From Bradyrhizobium nanningense (GTDB taxonomy: Bacteria > Pseudomonadota > Alphaproteobacteria > Rhizobiales > Xanthobacteraceae), in assembly GCF_004114535.1 (NCBI RefSeq), contig NZ_LBJC01000014.1, positions 62,001 through 126,000 on the forward strand: a stretch of 64,000 nt of DNA. Reading direction: 5' to 3'. The first letter of the stretch is position 1, and every line of letters begins with the position of its first letter. Below, piece after piece: positions 1 to 8,320 of this stretch. Position numbers and translations under genes: made by a program. The notes under the pieces are model-generated. The model saw only the letters and a program-made list of their open reading frames with translations, was not told where the DNA came from and searched no databases.

Positions 1-432
1 ATAGCCCTTGACGCTGGCCGAGGCGCCGGTGAACAGGATCGCGCCGTGCTTGTTCGGTAGCATGCGTTTTGCGGCCTGTTGCGCCACCAGAAAACCGCCA
101 TAGGCGCTGACCGCGATCGCATTGGCGACATCGACTGGGACGAGCTCGACGAACGGCCCGCGCGTGCGGCCGCTGGCATTGTAGACCACGAGATCGGGCG
201 TGCCGATCTCGCGCTCGACCAGGCCGAACAGCCGCTCGACCTCCTCCGGCTCCGCAGCGTTGCAGGCATAGGCTTTCGCGCCGGTCTCGCTGCAGAGCGC
301 GCCAAGCTTCTCGATTTTTCGTGCGGCCAGCGCAACGCGAATATTCTGGGCGGCCAACAGCCGCGCCAGCGACGCGCTCAGGCCTTCGCCGGCGCCGACG
401 ATGAGGGCGATCTTGTATTTCGGATGTTCCAT
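1..432 (-). CDS. SDR-family NAD(P)-dependent oxidoreductase, C-terminus cut by window edge
   Basis: Reading leftward from the ATG at 432, the frame stays open to base 1 (144 codons). It begins MEHPKYKIALIVGAGEGLS, a Rossmann strand followed by a GxGxxx-type dinucleotide loop. It continues through a VVYNASG segment, the SDR NAG position, to HGAILFTGASASVKGY, where the catalytic Ser lies. The expected YxxxK is outside the window. It is divergent from the acyl-CoA dehydrogenase gene at 663, with 230 bases between the starts, so the two may share control. The substrate cannot be read from the sequence. The SDR fold is clear. Confidence 0.85.
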   Translation of the reverse strand, partial: MEHPKYKIALIVGAGEGLSASLARLLAAQNIRVALAARKIEKLGALCSETGAKAYACNAAEPEEVERLFGLVEREIGTPDLVVYNASGRTRGPFVELVPVDVANAIAVSAYGGFLVAQQAAKRMLPNKHGAILFTGASASVKGY

Positions 433-503
433 GGCGTGATCTCTCAGGGCTGGGAGCCGTTGATCTATGCATGGGTCGCGCGAACAACCAGCCGGCGCGA
501 TCA

Positions 504-523
504 CAATTCCGCAGAGCGAATTG
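504..523. promoter_or_regulatory. Inverted repeat in the divergent SDR/acyl-CoA dehydrogenase promoter region
   Basis: CAATTC and GAATTG arms are separated by 8 bases, midway between the divergent starts at 432 and 663. The position suits a dimeric repressor site, but no regulator gene is adjacent. The operator role is inference only. Confidence 0.3.
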
Positions 524-662
524 CTCCATCATTGCGATCATGCCTCCCTGACAATTTGCGGCTTTATCGCTCTCCGCGGCTGGAGCATGATCGACATCAT
601 TCCAAGCGGCAAGCGCCAAATCAGCGCAGAATGTCCGCAAGGCTGAAACGAAGAGGACGATC

Positions 663-2450
663 ATGCACAAGCCGGCCACAGCACAGCCGAACAACGTCGC
701 GGCCGAGCCATCCGGCGGCCTGCTGGCGCCCGATACCACTGGCATGAACTTCTACCGCGCCGATCCCGCGCTGACGGATCTCTTGCGCATCCATCTGCCT
801 GAAAGGCTGTTTCGCCACATCGAGCCGCATCTCGACCGGCTCGGCGAGCTTGCCGGCGGCCGGCTCGACGAATGCGCCCGGCTTGCCGACCGGCATACGC
901 CGGTGCTGCACCAGCGCGACAAGTTCGGTCGCGACGTGCAGTCGATCGAGTATCATCCGGCCTATCGTGAATTGGAGAACGCCGCGTTCGGCGAGTTCGG
1001 CATTCATGCGCTCTCGATCCGCAAGGGCATCATGGGCTGGCCGGACAAATATCCTGTGGTGGCCAAGCACGCCTTCACCTTCCTGTTCAACCAAGCCGAA
1101 TTCGGCATGGGCTGCCCGATCAACGTCACCGACGGCTGCGCCAAGCTGCTCGCAAATTTCGGTAGCGAGGCGCTGAAGGCGAAATATCTTGACGGCCTGA
1201 CCTCGATCGACATGAGCAAGCTGACGCAAGGAGGCCAGTTCATGACCGAGAAAGAGGGCGGCTCCGACGTCGGCACGCTGACCACGCGCGCGGTGCAGGA
1301 CGGCGACCATTGGCGGCTCTACGGCGAAAAATGGTTCTGCTCGAATGCCGACGCCAAGGTCGTGATGCTCTTGGCGCGCCCCGAAGGCGCCGGCCCCGGC
1401 ACGCGCGGTGTCGGCCTGTTCCTGATGCCGCGCTTCCTCGACGACGGCTCGCAGAACCACTACCGGATCGTGCGTTTGAAGGACAAGCTCGGCACGCGCT
1501 CGATGGCCTCGGGCGAGATCAAGCTGGAAGGCGCGATCGCCTATGCGGTCGGCAAGCTCGACCGCGGCTTCGTGCAGATGGCCGAGATGGTGAACTCCTC
1601 GCGGCTTTCCAACGGCGTCAAATCCACCGCGCTGATGCGCCGCGCCTATCATGACGCCATGACGGTGGCGAAGAACCGCGTCGTGTTCGGCAGCCGCATC
1701 ATCGACCTGCCGCTCGGCCGCCGGCAGATGCTGAAGATCATGCTGCCGGTCGAGCAGGCGCTGTCGATGAGCTTTCTCACGGCGGAAGCGCTCGATCGCG
1801 CCGAAGCCGGTAGCCAGGACGCAGCGGCGTTGCTGCGCATCCTCACCCCAACTTTGAAATTCCGCGCCACCCGCGATGCCCGAAAGGTCTGCGGCGACGC
1901 GCTCGAGATGCGTGGCGGCATCGGCTATATCGAGGAATTCGCCACCGCGCGGCTCTTGCGCGATGCGCATCTCGGCTCGGTCTGGGAAGGCACCGGCAAC
2001 ATCGTTGCCATCGATGCGCTGCGGCGCGCGGTCGGCCGCCATGGTGCGGAATCCGCACTATCAGCCGATCTACATGCGCGGCTCGATGACAGCGCGTCCG
2101 TGCCGCAGGCCTGGCGCGACACGCTGCGCGGTCTCGTTGACCGCGCCGTGGGGTTCGCGCGCGAGGTCGCGGGGAAATCCGAGAACGAGGCCGATGCGCG
2201 CCGTGCGACAAGCCTGCTCTATCATGTCGCCAGCGCGGTGGCGCTCGCCTGGGAAGCGCACCGCATCCACGACATGCGCGGCGATGCACGCCGGCTGCTG
2301 TTGTCGCGTCTCGTGGTCGACCATCGCGTATTGCCGAGCGATCCGTTCCGGCTGACGGAAAATGCCGCGCAGGCGAGGATTGCGGAGCTGCTGCTTGGGG
2401 ATCGCGATGCCGGCATGAGCGAGGTTGGCGAACTGGTTCTGACAGCGTAG
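663..2450 (+). CDS. Acyl-CoA dehydrogenase family protein with extended C-terminus
   Basis: A 595-aa flavoprotein that should catalyse alpha,beta-dehydrogenation of an acyl-CoA, passing electrons to ETF. The central domain has the FAD and substrate-loop segment TEKEGGSDVGTLTT. The C-terminal helical domain carries MRGGIGYIEE and VWEGTGNIVAIDALRR, with E442 of WEGTG at the usual catalytic-base position. Length and the extra ~130 C-terminal residues resemble the AidB/long acyl-CoA dehydrogenase branch more than the ~380-aa short-chain enzymes. The start is chosen because AGAGGA lies just upstream. It is probably co-transcribed with the alcohol dehydrogenase 43 bases downstream. Chain-length specificity is not deducible. 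Confidence 0.9.
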   Translation: MHKPATAQPNNVAAEPSGGLLAPDTTGMNFYRADPALTDLLRIHLPERLFRHIEPHLDRLGELAGGRLDECARLADRHTPVLHQRDKFGRDVQSIEYHPAYRELENAAFGEFGIHALSIRKGIMGWPDKYPVVAKHAFTFLFNQAEFGMGCPINVTDGCAKLLANFGSEALKAKYLDGLTSIDMSKLTQGGQFMTEKEGGSDVGTLTTRAVQDGDHWRLYGEKWFCSNADAKVVMLLARPEGAGPGTRGVGLFLMPRFLDDGSQNHYRIVRLKDKLGTRSMASGEIKLEGAIAYAVGKLDRGFVQMAEMVNSSRLSNGVKSTALMRRAYHDAMTVAKNRVVFGSRIIDLPLGRRQMLKIMLPVEQALSMSFLTAEALDRAEAGSQDAAALLRILTPTLKFRATRDARKVCGDALEMRGGIGYIEEFATARLLRDAHLGSVWEGTGNIVAIDALRRAVGRHGAESALSADLHARLDDSASVPQAWRDTLRGLVDRAVGFAREVAGKSENEADARRATSLLYHVASAVALAWEAHRIHDMRGDARRLLLSRLVVDHRVLPSDPFRLTENAAQARIAELLLGDRDAGMSEVGELVLTA

Positions 2451-2493
2451 GCTGCTCGCCATCCAACCAAAGAAAAGCGATAGGGAGTGCTCG

Positions 2494-3582
2494 ATGAAGG
2501 CCGCCGTCCTCTATGAAGTCAACCAGCCGCTCGTCATCGAGGATGTCAGCCTGCCCAAGCCCGGCCCGCGCGAGGTGCTGATCCGCACGGCGGTCGCCGG
2601 TCTCTGCCATTCCGATCTGCACTTCATGGAAGGCCTCTATCCGCATCCGCTGCCCGCGGTGCTCGGGCACGAATCCGCCGGCGTGGTCGAGCAAGTCGGG
2701 TCCGATGTCACTTACGTCAAGCCGGGCGACCACGTCGTCACCTGCCTGTCGGTGTTCTGCGGCACCTGCGACAATTGCACCACCGGCCGCACGGTGCTCT
2801 GCACCGACACAACGGTGAAGATGCTGCCCGGCGTTTCCAACCGAATGCAATGGTCGAAGCCCGAAAAGCTGCACCAGTTCCTCAATCTATCCTCCTTTGC
2901 CGAGCAGATGCTGGTGCACGAGAACGCCATCGTCAAAATCCGCAGAGAAATGCCGCTCGATCTCGCCGCCCTGATCGGCTGCGGCGTCATCACGGGCTAC
3001 GGCGCGGTGGTGAACACGGCGAAGGTGACTGCGGGCGAGACTGTCGCCGTGATCGGCTGCGGCGGCGTCGGCATGGCCGCGATCAACGGCGCGCAGATCG
3101 CCGGCGCCGGCCGCATCATCGCGATCGACACCAATCCCGCAAAACTCCATCTCGCCACCAAGCTGGGCGCGACCGATATCATCAACCCCGCCGACGGCGA
3201 CGTCGTGAAGCAAGTGCGCGATCTCACCAATGGCGGCGTGCATCATTCCTTCGAAGTGCTCGGCCGCAAGGAGACCGCCGAGCAGGCCTTCGCCATGCTC
3301 GCCTCCGGCGGCACCGCCACCATCGTCGGTATGATCCCGTTCGGTCAGAAGATCGAGCTACACGGCTTCGATTTCCTGCGCGAGCGCAGGATCCAGGGCT
3401 CGTCGATGGGCTCGAACCATTTTCGCGTCGACATGCCGCGCCTGGTCGATTTCTATTTGCGCGGCCGGCTGCACCTGGAGGACTGGATCTCGGCGAAATT
3501 GAAGCTCAACGAGATCAACGAAGGCTTTGCCAACATGAAGGCCGGCAAGACCTTGCGTAGCGTGATCGTGTTCGACAGCTAG
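2494..3582 (+). CDS. Zinc-dependent alcohol dehydrogenase (MDR superfamily)
   Basis: A 362-aa NAD(P)-dependent zinc alcohol/aldehyde dehydrogenase. Catalytic-zinc ligands are visible as C38 (GLCHSD) and H59 (GHES). The structural-zinc lobe has C89, C92, C95 and C103 in the spaced C-x2-C-x2-C-x7-C pattern. The Rossmann motif is GCGGVGMAAING. It belongs to the class III/benzyl-alcohol dehydrogenase-like branch by overall layout. AGGGAG precedes the ATG. It lies 43 bases after the acyl-CoA dehydrogenase stop, so the pair may handle successive steps of one acyl or alcohol catabolic route. The actual alcohol is unknown. Confidence 0.9.
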   Translation: MKAAVLYEVNQPLVIEDVSLPKPGPREVLIRTAVAGLCHSDLHFMEGLYPHPLPAVLGHESAGVVEQVGSDVTYVKPGDHVVTCLSVFCGTCDNCTTGRTVLCTDTTVKMLPGVSNRMQWSKPEKLHQFLNLSSFAEQMLVHENAIVKIRREMPLDLAALIGCGVITGYGAVVNTAKVTAGETVAVIGCGGVGMAAINGAQIAGAGRIIAIDTNPAKLHLATKLGATDIINPADGDVVKQVRDLTNGGVHHSFEVLGRKETAEQAFAMLASGGTATIVGMIPFGQKIELHGFDFLRERRIQGSSMGSNHFRVDMPRLVDFYLRGRLHLEDWISAKLKLNEINEGFANMKAGKTLRSVIVFDS

Positions 3583-3694
3583 CACAGCTGATGCTGGCGT
3601 CGCCCGGTCAGGTACATGCCCGGCATTCTGCTCGAGGAGCTGGGATTCTTGAACGGTCCCGCCCGAGACGCGCGCCTTGCTCCGAAAATCAAGC

Positions 3695-5212
3695 TCAACG
3701 CGACGAGGTCGCGCCGTCGGCTGAGACGCGACGCGACTCCTTCAGGAGCAGCAGCGTCATGGCCGCGGAGAGACTTGCGGCGAGCAAATAGGCAGGGGAT
3801 ACGTTCAAGCTTTCACCTGCGAACAGCAGGTAGGAGAACAATCCCGTCATCGACGCGATGAAGCCAAGCCAGGCCAGGCTCGGTTGGCGAGATGCACTTT
3901 CGCCGTGACGGAGATCGAGCACGAGGTAGAACACGAGAGCGGTGTTGCAGAGCGCCGCCGGCAGCAGACCCATGGTGATCCCGCGATCAAAAGCGAGATA
4001 GGACAGCACGCCGTCGACTTGGGCAATCACCGCGAACGGCAGATAGCGTAGATTGATGCAGGCCAGGCCAATGGACGCAAGTTCGAACCCATAGAAATAG
4101 CGCTCGTGCATCTTCGGGAGCAAGTACGGCATGAGGATGAGCGATGCGCACGCGACGAGCAGAATGAACTCGGGCCCCGTCCGCTTGGACTGTGCGATGA
4201 AGATCGATAGGGCGAGCCCGCTCGCTGTCGCGAGCACGAGGCCAATGGCAACTCCGGCGGAGTACGGCGTTCCACCCGCTAAAACCCAGGCGTTCGCTGC
4301 ATTCATGTTCAGCTGATGATATGTGTTGGCCTGGCCGAGATAGATGCCGAGCACGGAGACCAGAGATCGGCCCGCAACGAGGACCGGAATGGCGAGGATC
4401 GCATAGACTCCCGGAATGGCGGCAAGCCATGCCGGGTGAATCTTGCGGCGCAGAAGCATGCCCAGCACGAACGGCCCCAGGAAGACGCCTTGGGCTTTCA
4501 CCGAGCAGGCCGCTGCGAATGGTAAAACGCCGTTTCGGTTCCGCATGAACGTCGCCACGGAAACCAGCACGAAGAAGGTCCAGATCGAGTCGGCCTGCCC
4601 CCACATTGGGCCGTTGAAGAGCACCGTCGGCGCAAGCCATATCGCGCAGAAGGCGAGGGACGCGCGCAACGGCACCTTTGTAGATCGCCAGACCATCTGG
4701 GCCACGACGGTCGCGCAGCCGAGCTCGAATATGGCCGAGATCGTCTTCACGAGGGAAAGTGGCTGGCCGAGCCAATCAAAAGGGGCCGCGATCAGCAGGA
4801 GGTAGCTGTAGAACGGCGTGTAGTTGGTGAAAGCCTCGGCCAGCCCGCCAAGACCGTGATCCCGAGCAAAAGCATACCACGGGATCAGGAACTGAAAGGC
4901 GTCGCTGTTGGCGTATTCCCGGACAAGGTACCTGAGCACAAGGCCAATGAGCCCGCATACCAGCGCGAGGGCGATCGCCAGCGGCTTGGTGCGCAACACC
5001 TCGTCTGGATGGATGCTGCGGTCGAACTCGCGCGGCGTACCGACCTCGATGGTGATGTTTGTTGCGCCATCGCTCTTTGCAGAACTTGTGCGCGACCATC
5101 GATGATCACAGGTGGGGTCCGCGCAATCGGGAGGAGATGGATATCGGTATTCAGAACGTGGTTGGTTCTTGCTGCCCTCTGGAACACAGAGGCGCTCAGA
5201 GCTTCGATCCAT
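3695..5212 (-). CDS. Polytopic membrane glycosyltransferase-like protein (GT-C fold)
   Basis: A 505-aa protein with about ten hydrophobic segments after a hydrophilic N-terminus of about 75 residues. The early motif YTPFYSYLL, the loop NGPMWGQADSIWTFFVL and a late PKMHERYFYGFE are the layout of bacterial GT-C mannosyltransferase-like integral membrane proteins (GT87/DUF2029-related), which use polyprenyl-phosphate sugars. It is probably in the inner membrane and active toward the periplasm. No Shine-Dalgarno is seen at the ATG at 5212, and the N-terminal stretch is uncharacteristic, so the true start may be further in. Base composition is less GC3-biased than its neighbours. It abuts a truncated gene at 5338-5487, suggesting a rearrangement here. 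Confidence 0.65.
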   Translation of the reverse strand: MDRSSERLCVPEGSKNQPRSEYRYPSPPDCADPTCDHRWSRTSSAKSDGATNITIEVGTPREFDRSIHPDEVLRTKPLAIALALVCGLIGLVLRYLVREYANSDAFQFLIPWYAFARDHGLGGLAEAFTNYTPFYSYLLLIAAPFDWLGQPLSLVKTISAIFELGCATVVAQMVWRSTKVPLRASLAFCAIWLAPTVLFNGPMWGQADSIWTFFVLVSVATFMRNRNGVLPFAAACSVKAQGVFLGPFVLGMLLRRKIHPAWLAAIPGVYAILAIPVLVAGRSLVSVLGIYLGQANTYHQLNMNAANAWVLAGGTPYSAGVAIGLVLATASGLALSIFIAQSKRTGPEFILLVACASLILMPYLLPKMHERYFYGFELASIGLACINLRYLPFAVIAQVDGVLSYLAFDRGITMGLLPAALCNTALVFYLVLDLRHGESASRQPSLAWLGFIASMTGLFSYLLFAGESLNVSPAYLLAASLSAAMTLLLLKESRRVSADGATSSR

Positions 5213-5337
5213 GGCAAGACAAGACGTTGGAGTGTCATATCTTGTCTACCTATACGAGTATTCATTTCGAGTTCTGTAAATATCGGTTGCGCAATCGTCT
5301 GAAGGCTCGAGAAAGTATTGTTTGGTTAGCGAATGCT

Positions 5338-5487
5338 TTAGGTGAACTGGCGATCATCGGAAATGATTAGGAGCAGGAAAGCTACCCCGGGCGCGAGGAT
5401 CTCATCGAAGCGTTTGACGTCGCGATTCTGCACGGAGGCGACGTAGTCGCGGTTGAGTGCGGTGAGCTGTTCGAGGTCGTTGCTCAT
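5338..5487 (-). pseudogene. N-terminal fragment of a SnoaL/NTF2-like (DUF4440-type) gene
   Basis: From the ATG at 5487 the frame reads MSNDLEQLTALNRDYVASVQ and continues to DEILAP. This is typical of the first helices of SnoaL-like/NTF2-fold proteins with the opening helix-turn-helix acidic pattern. After about 33 residues the sequence becomes unrelated (GVAFLLL and on) and stops at 5338. A complete member would be about 120-140 aa, so this is a 5' remnant with its junction near 5388. A palindromic element (5506-5537) lies immediately upstream. It is unlikely to be functional. Confidence 0.55.
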
Positions 5488-5505
5488 TGCGTTTCGCTCT
5501 CTGTC

Positions 5506-5537
5506 ATTCCGGGGCGCGCGACGCGCGAACCCGGAAT
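5506..5537. repeat. Intergenic palindrome (ATTCCGGG family)
   Basis: ATTCCGGG and CCCGGAAT arms flank a GCGC-rich centre. It is one of several short palindromic element families scattered between genes in this window. Confidence 0.6.
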
Positions 5538-5573
5538 CTCGACATTGTCCTGCTCCTCGCAACGACGAGAACG

Positions 5574-7046
5574 TCAATCATCGAATGATGGCGGCGGCAA
5601 GAATCCGCCGAATTCGCGCTCGATCAGCTCGGCGAGTTTCAGCGGCGTGCGGTCTTCGAGAAACGGGCCGATGATCTGGACGCCGACCGGCAGGCCGTCC
5701 TTCGACAGGCCGAGTGGAACGGCCGTGGCCGGCAGTCCCGTCAGCGTGGCGATCCCGGGCCAGGCAAGCTGGTCCGGATAGACGTGATCCTTGCCGTCGA
5801 TATTGATCCGCCGCTTCTCCTGCTCCGGCGAATGATCGTGCGGATAGGCCGGCGTCGGCATGATCGGGCAGATCATCGCATCGAACGTCCTGAACAATTG
5901 CCGCCATTGCGCGCGTAAGCCCGCGCGGGCGCCCTCGTCGAACACCCAGGCCTGATGGCTAGAGGTCATGCCGCGCAGCCGCTCGGCCGCAAGGCTCGTG
6001 TCGTCGGGTGAGAGCTGCGCCGCGCCGGCGCGTGCGCCGGCGAGAATGTCGGGCGGAAAGAACGCGCCGAGAAAGCTCATCAGCATGCGCATGTAGAGGC
6101 GCGAGGCCTCGCGGAAGTCCGGAAACAGGGGGCTTTCGCGCGCGACGTGCGCGCCGGCGCTCGTCAATCGTCCGGCCAGCTGCTCGATCGCGCCGCGAAC
6201 GTCGGCATTCGCGGGCAGCAGCGGATGGCTGTCGATCACCAGCAGGCGGAAATCCTTCAGTCCGGCGTGGCGTGCCTCCGGCAGCGCGAGCTTGTATCCG
6301 ATGCCGAGGTCGAGCGGATCGGGGCCGGCCATCACGTCCAGCAGCAGCGTCAGATCGGCTGCGCTGCGGGCCATCGGACCGATGACCGCCATATCGCGTT
6401 CCATCGGGATCGCCGGAAACGGTGGTGGCGTATGGCCGCGCGTGGGACAGAGATTGTAGGTCGGCTTGTGCGCATAGACTCCGCAATGGAACGCCGGAAC
6501 GCGCAACGAGCCGCCAATGTCGGATCCGAGCGAGAGCGGTCCGTAGCCGGCCGCAAGCGCTGCCGACGAGCCGCCCGATGAGCCGCCGGGCGTGCGGCCG
6601 AGATCATACGGGTTGTTCGTCGTGCCGTAGATGTCGTTGTAGCTCTGCCAGTCTCCCAACCCCACGGGAACGTTGGTCTTGCCCAGAATGACGCCGCCGG
6701 CGTTCTTGACCCGGCTGATCGAAAGCGCATCCTCCGCCGGCCTGAAATCCTTCTGCGGGGTCCAACCCCAGGTCGTCGGCAGACCGGCGACGTTGAAGGA
6801 TTCCTTCACCGTCACGGGCAGGCCGAGCAGCGGCTTGCGCTCGCCGCGGCCTAAGGCGGCGTCCGCCTCACGCGCGGCACCGAGCGCGCGGTCGAAATCC
6901 CGGACGCAGATCGCATTGACCTTGCCGTCGTGCCGCTCGACGCGGTCGATCGCGTCCCTAGTGAGCTCGACCGCGGAGATCTTCTTCGCGCTCAATGCGG
7001 CCGACAGCTCGACCGCGCTCTTGAAACTCCATTCTGATTTGGCCAC
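5574..7046 (-). CDS. Amidase (amidase signature family)
   Basis: A 490-aa hydrolase of the amidase-signature family, which cleaves carboxylic amides with a Ser-cisSer-Lys triad. All three residues are visible: K81 in VTVKESF, cis-Ser S156 in TPGGSSGGS, and nucleophile S180 in GSDIGGSLRVPA, with the normal 24-residue spacing between the two serines. Length is normal for the family. No signal peptide is present, so it is probably cytoplasmic. The Gat transamidosome is unlikely because gatB and gatC are absent nearby. The substrate is unknown. Upstream lies only a palindromic repeat. Confidence 0.92.
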   Translation of the reverse strand: MAKSEWSFKSAVELSAALSAKKISAVELTRDAIDRVERHDGKVNAICVRDFDRALGAAREADAALGRGERKPLLGLPVTVKESFNVAGLPTTWGWTPQKDFRPAEDALSISRVKNAGGVILGKTNVPVGLGDWQSYNDIYGTTNNPYDLGRTPGGSSGGSSAALAAGYGPLSLGSDIGGSLRVPAFHCGVYAHKPTYNLCPTRGHTPPPFPAIPMERDMAVIGPMARSAADLTLLLDVMAGPDPLDLGIGYKLALPEARHAGLKDFRLLVIDSHPLLPANADVRGAIEQLAGRLTSAGAHVARESPLFPDFREASRLYMRMLMSFLGAFFPPDILAGARAGAAQLSPDDTSLAAERLRGMTSSHQAWVFDEGARAGLRAQWRQLFRTFDAMICPIMPTPAYPHDHSPEQEKRRINIDGKDHVYPDQLAWPGIATLTGLPATAVPLGLSKDGLPVGVQIIGPFLEDRTPLKLAELIEREFGGFLPPPSFDD

Positions 7047-7165
7047 GGCGCGTCTCCCGTTCTTATTGTCGGAGGATGATGCGCAGTTTGGCCGAATGCT
7101 GCAACGGCTGTTTGAGGGGAATTGATGTGCGGGCGGGATGGAATGGACGAAATCGAAGATTCGCG

Positions 7166-7265
7166 GTCATCGCCCGGCTTGACCGGGCGATCCAGTACTC
7201 CAGAGGCTCGTGTTGGAGAACTCGCTCTCACCATATCAGGCGCGGCGTACTAGCCGGGCGATGAC
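7166..7265. repeat. Long intergenic palindromic repeat
   Basis: Perfect 14-bp outer arms GTCATCGCCCGGCT and AGCCGGGCGATGAC enclose about 70 bases, with a second smaller CGCCCGG/CCGGGCG hairpin inside the left arm. It is located between the amidase start and the mbfA stop. Confidence 0.7.
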
Positions 7266-7281
7266 ACCGTGGGTGAGGCAG

Positions 7282-8253
7282 CTACGCCGCCCCGATCAAG
7301 ATTCCCACCGCTAGAACGATCGCGCCGCCGAGCACGATCTGGAACACGGCCTGGAGGAACGGGGTGTCCATATAGCGCGAGCGGATGAAGGCGATCGCCC
7401 ACAATTCGAAGAACACGACGACGCAGGCGATTCCCGTCGCGATCCAGAACGCGTTGGCCCAACTGTCGGGCACGAGATAGGGCGCGGTGTGGCCGAGCCC
7501 GCCGAGCGTCGTCATCGCGCCGCAGGTGACGCCGCGCAGCCAGGGCGAGCCGCGCCCGGTCAGCGAGCCGTCGTCGGACAGTGCTTCCGCAAAGCCCATG
7601 CTGATGCCGGCGCCGATCGAGGCGGCAAGGCCGACGAGAAACGTCTGCCAGTTGTGGTGGGTGGCGAAGGCGGCCGCAAACAGCGGCGCCAGCGTCGAGA
7701 CCGAGCCGTCCATCAGGCCGGCGAGACCCGGCTGCACATATTGCAGCACGAACATGCGGCGGTTGGTGCGATCTTCCTCCGCACGTGCGTCGGTACTCAG
7801 GATCTCGCCCGTCAGCTTTGCGGCGGTCTGCTCGTGACCTTTCTCGGCTTCGGCGAGATCGCCGAGCAGGCGGCGCACGCCGACGTCCTGGGCCTGTTCG
7901 GCGGCCTTCACGTAGAAGCGCTCCGCCTGCATCTCCATGGTCTCGACCTCCCTGCGGATGGCGTCGAGCGACAGGTTCTTGGTCAACCAGACTGGGCGGC
8001 GGCGCAGGAAGCCTTTGACATCCTCACGACGGATCGGCGGCAGATGCGGGCCGAAGCGCTGCTCGTACAATTCCAGCAGCATGTGGCGATGGCCGCGCTC
8101 TTCCTCGGCCATCTGCTCGAACAGCTTGGCCGAGTCCGGATAGCGTTCCTTCAAATCCTCGGCGAAGGTCATGTAGATGCGGCTATCCTCCTCCTCAGAG
8201 GAGATCGCGACCGCAAGTACTTCGCGCTCGGTCAGATCGGCAAAATTCTTCAC
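7282..8253 (-). CDS. mbfA: Membrane-bound ferritin A: rubrerythrin-like domain fused to a VIT1/CCC1 iron transporter
   Basis: A 323-aa protein with two parts. Residues 1-160 form a ferritin-like di-iron four-helix domain with E20/E21, the EEERGH cluster (E51-H55), and E137-H140 in EAEKGH. Residues about 170-323 form a VIT1/CCC1-type membrane domain with small-residue-rich helices ([12 protein letters not shown] and later). This fusion is the MbfA architecture described in Bradyrhizobium and Agrobacterium, an inner-membrane iron exporter linked to iron and peroxide tolerance and derepressed when Irr is inactive. The start sits 19 bases from a perfect ICE/Irr-type palindrome (8273-8289), which supports the assignment independently. 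Confidence 0.92.
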   Translation of the reverse strand: MKNFADLTEREVLAVAISSEEEDSRIYMTFAEDLKERYPDSAKLFEQMAEEERGHRHMLLELYEQRFGPHLPPIRREDVKGFLRRRPVWLTKNLSLDAIRREVETMEMQAERFYVKAAEQAQDVGVRRLLGDLAEAEKGHEQTAAKLTGEILSTDARAEEDRTNRRMFVLQYVQPGLAGLMDGSVSTLAPLFAAAFATHHNWQTFLVGLAASIGAGISMGFAEALSDDGSLTGRGSPWLRGVTCGAMTTLGGLGHTAPYLVPDSWANAFWIATGIACVVVFFELWAIAFIRSRYMDTPFLQAVFQIVLGGAIVLAVGILIGAA

Positions 8254-8272
8254 GACGGCCCTGTTTATATTG

Positions 8273-8289
8273 TTTAGAACTATTCTAAA
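8273..8289. promoter_or_regulatory. ICE/Irr-box operator of mbfA
   Basis: TTTAGAA and TTCTAAA are separated by three bases, a perfect inverted repeat matching the iron control element (Irr box) of rhizobia. It lies 20 bases upstream of the mbfA ATG in an AT-rich stretch that also contains TATATAG, so binding would block transcription. The only other flanking gene ends, rather than starts, here (stop at 8321). Irr control is inferred from known ICE consensus and known mbfA regulation. Confidence 0.85.
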
Positions 8290-8320
8290 CTATATAGAGT
8301 GCCGCGGTTCCCGGGTCAAA

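Noticed and set aside
621..2042. 473-codon open frame antisense to the acyl-CoA dehydrogenase
   Set aside because: High-GC shadow of the real gene; Arg/Ala/His-rich and without family content.
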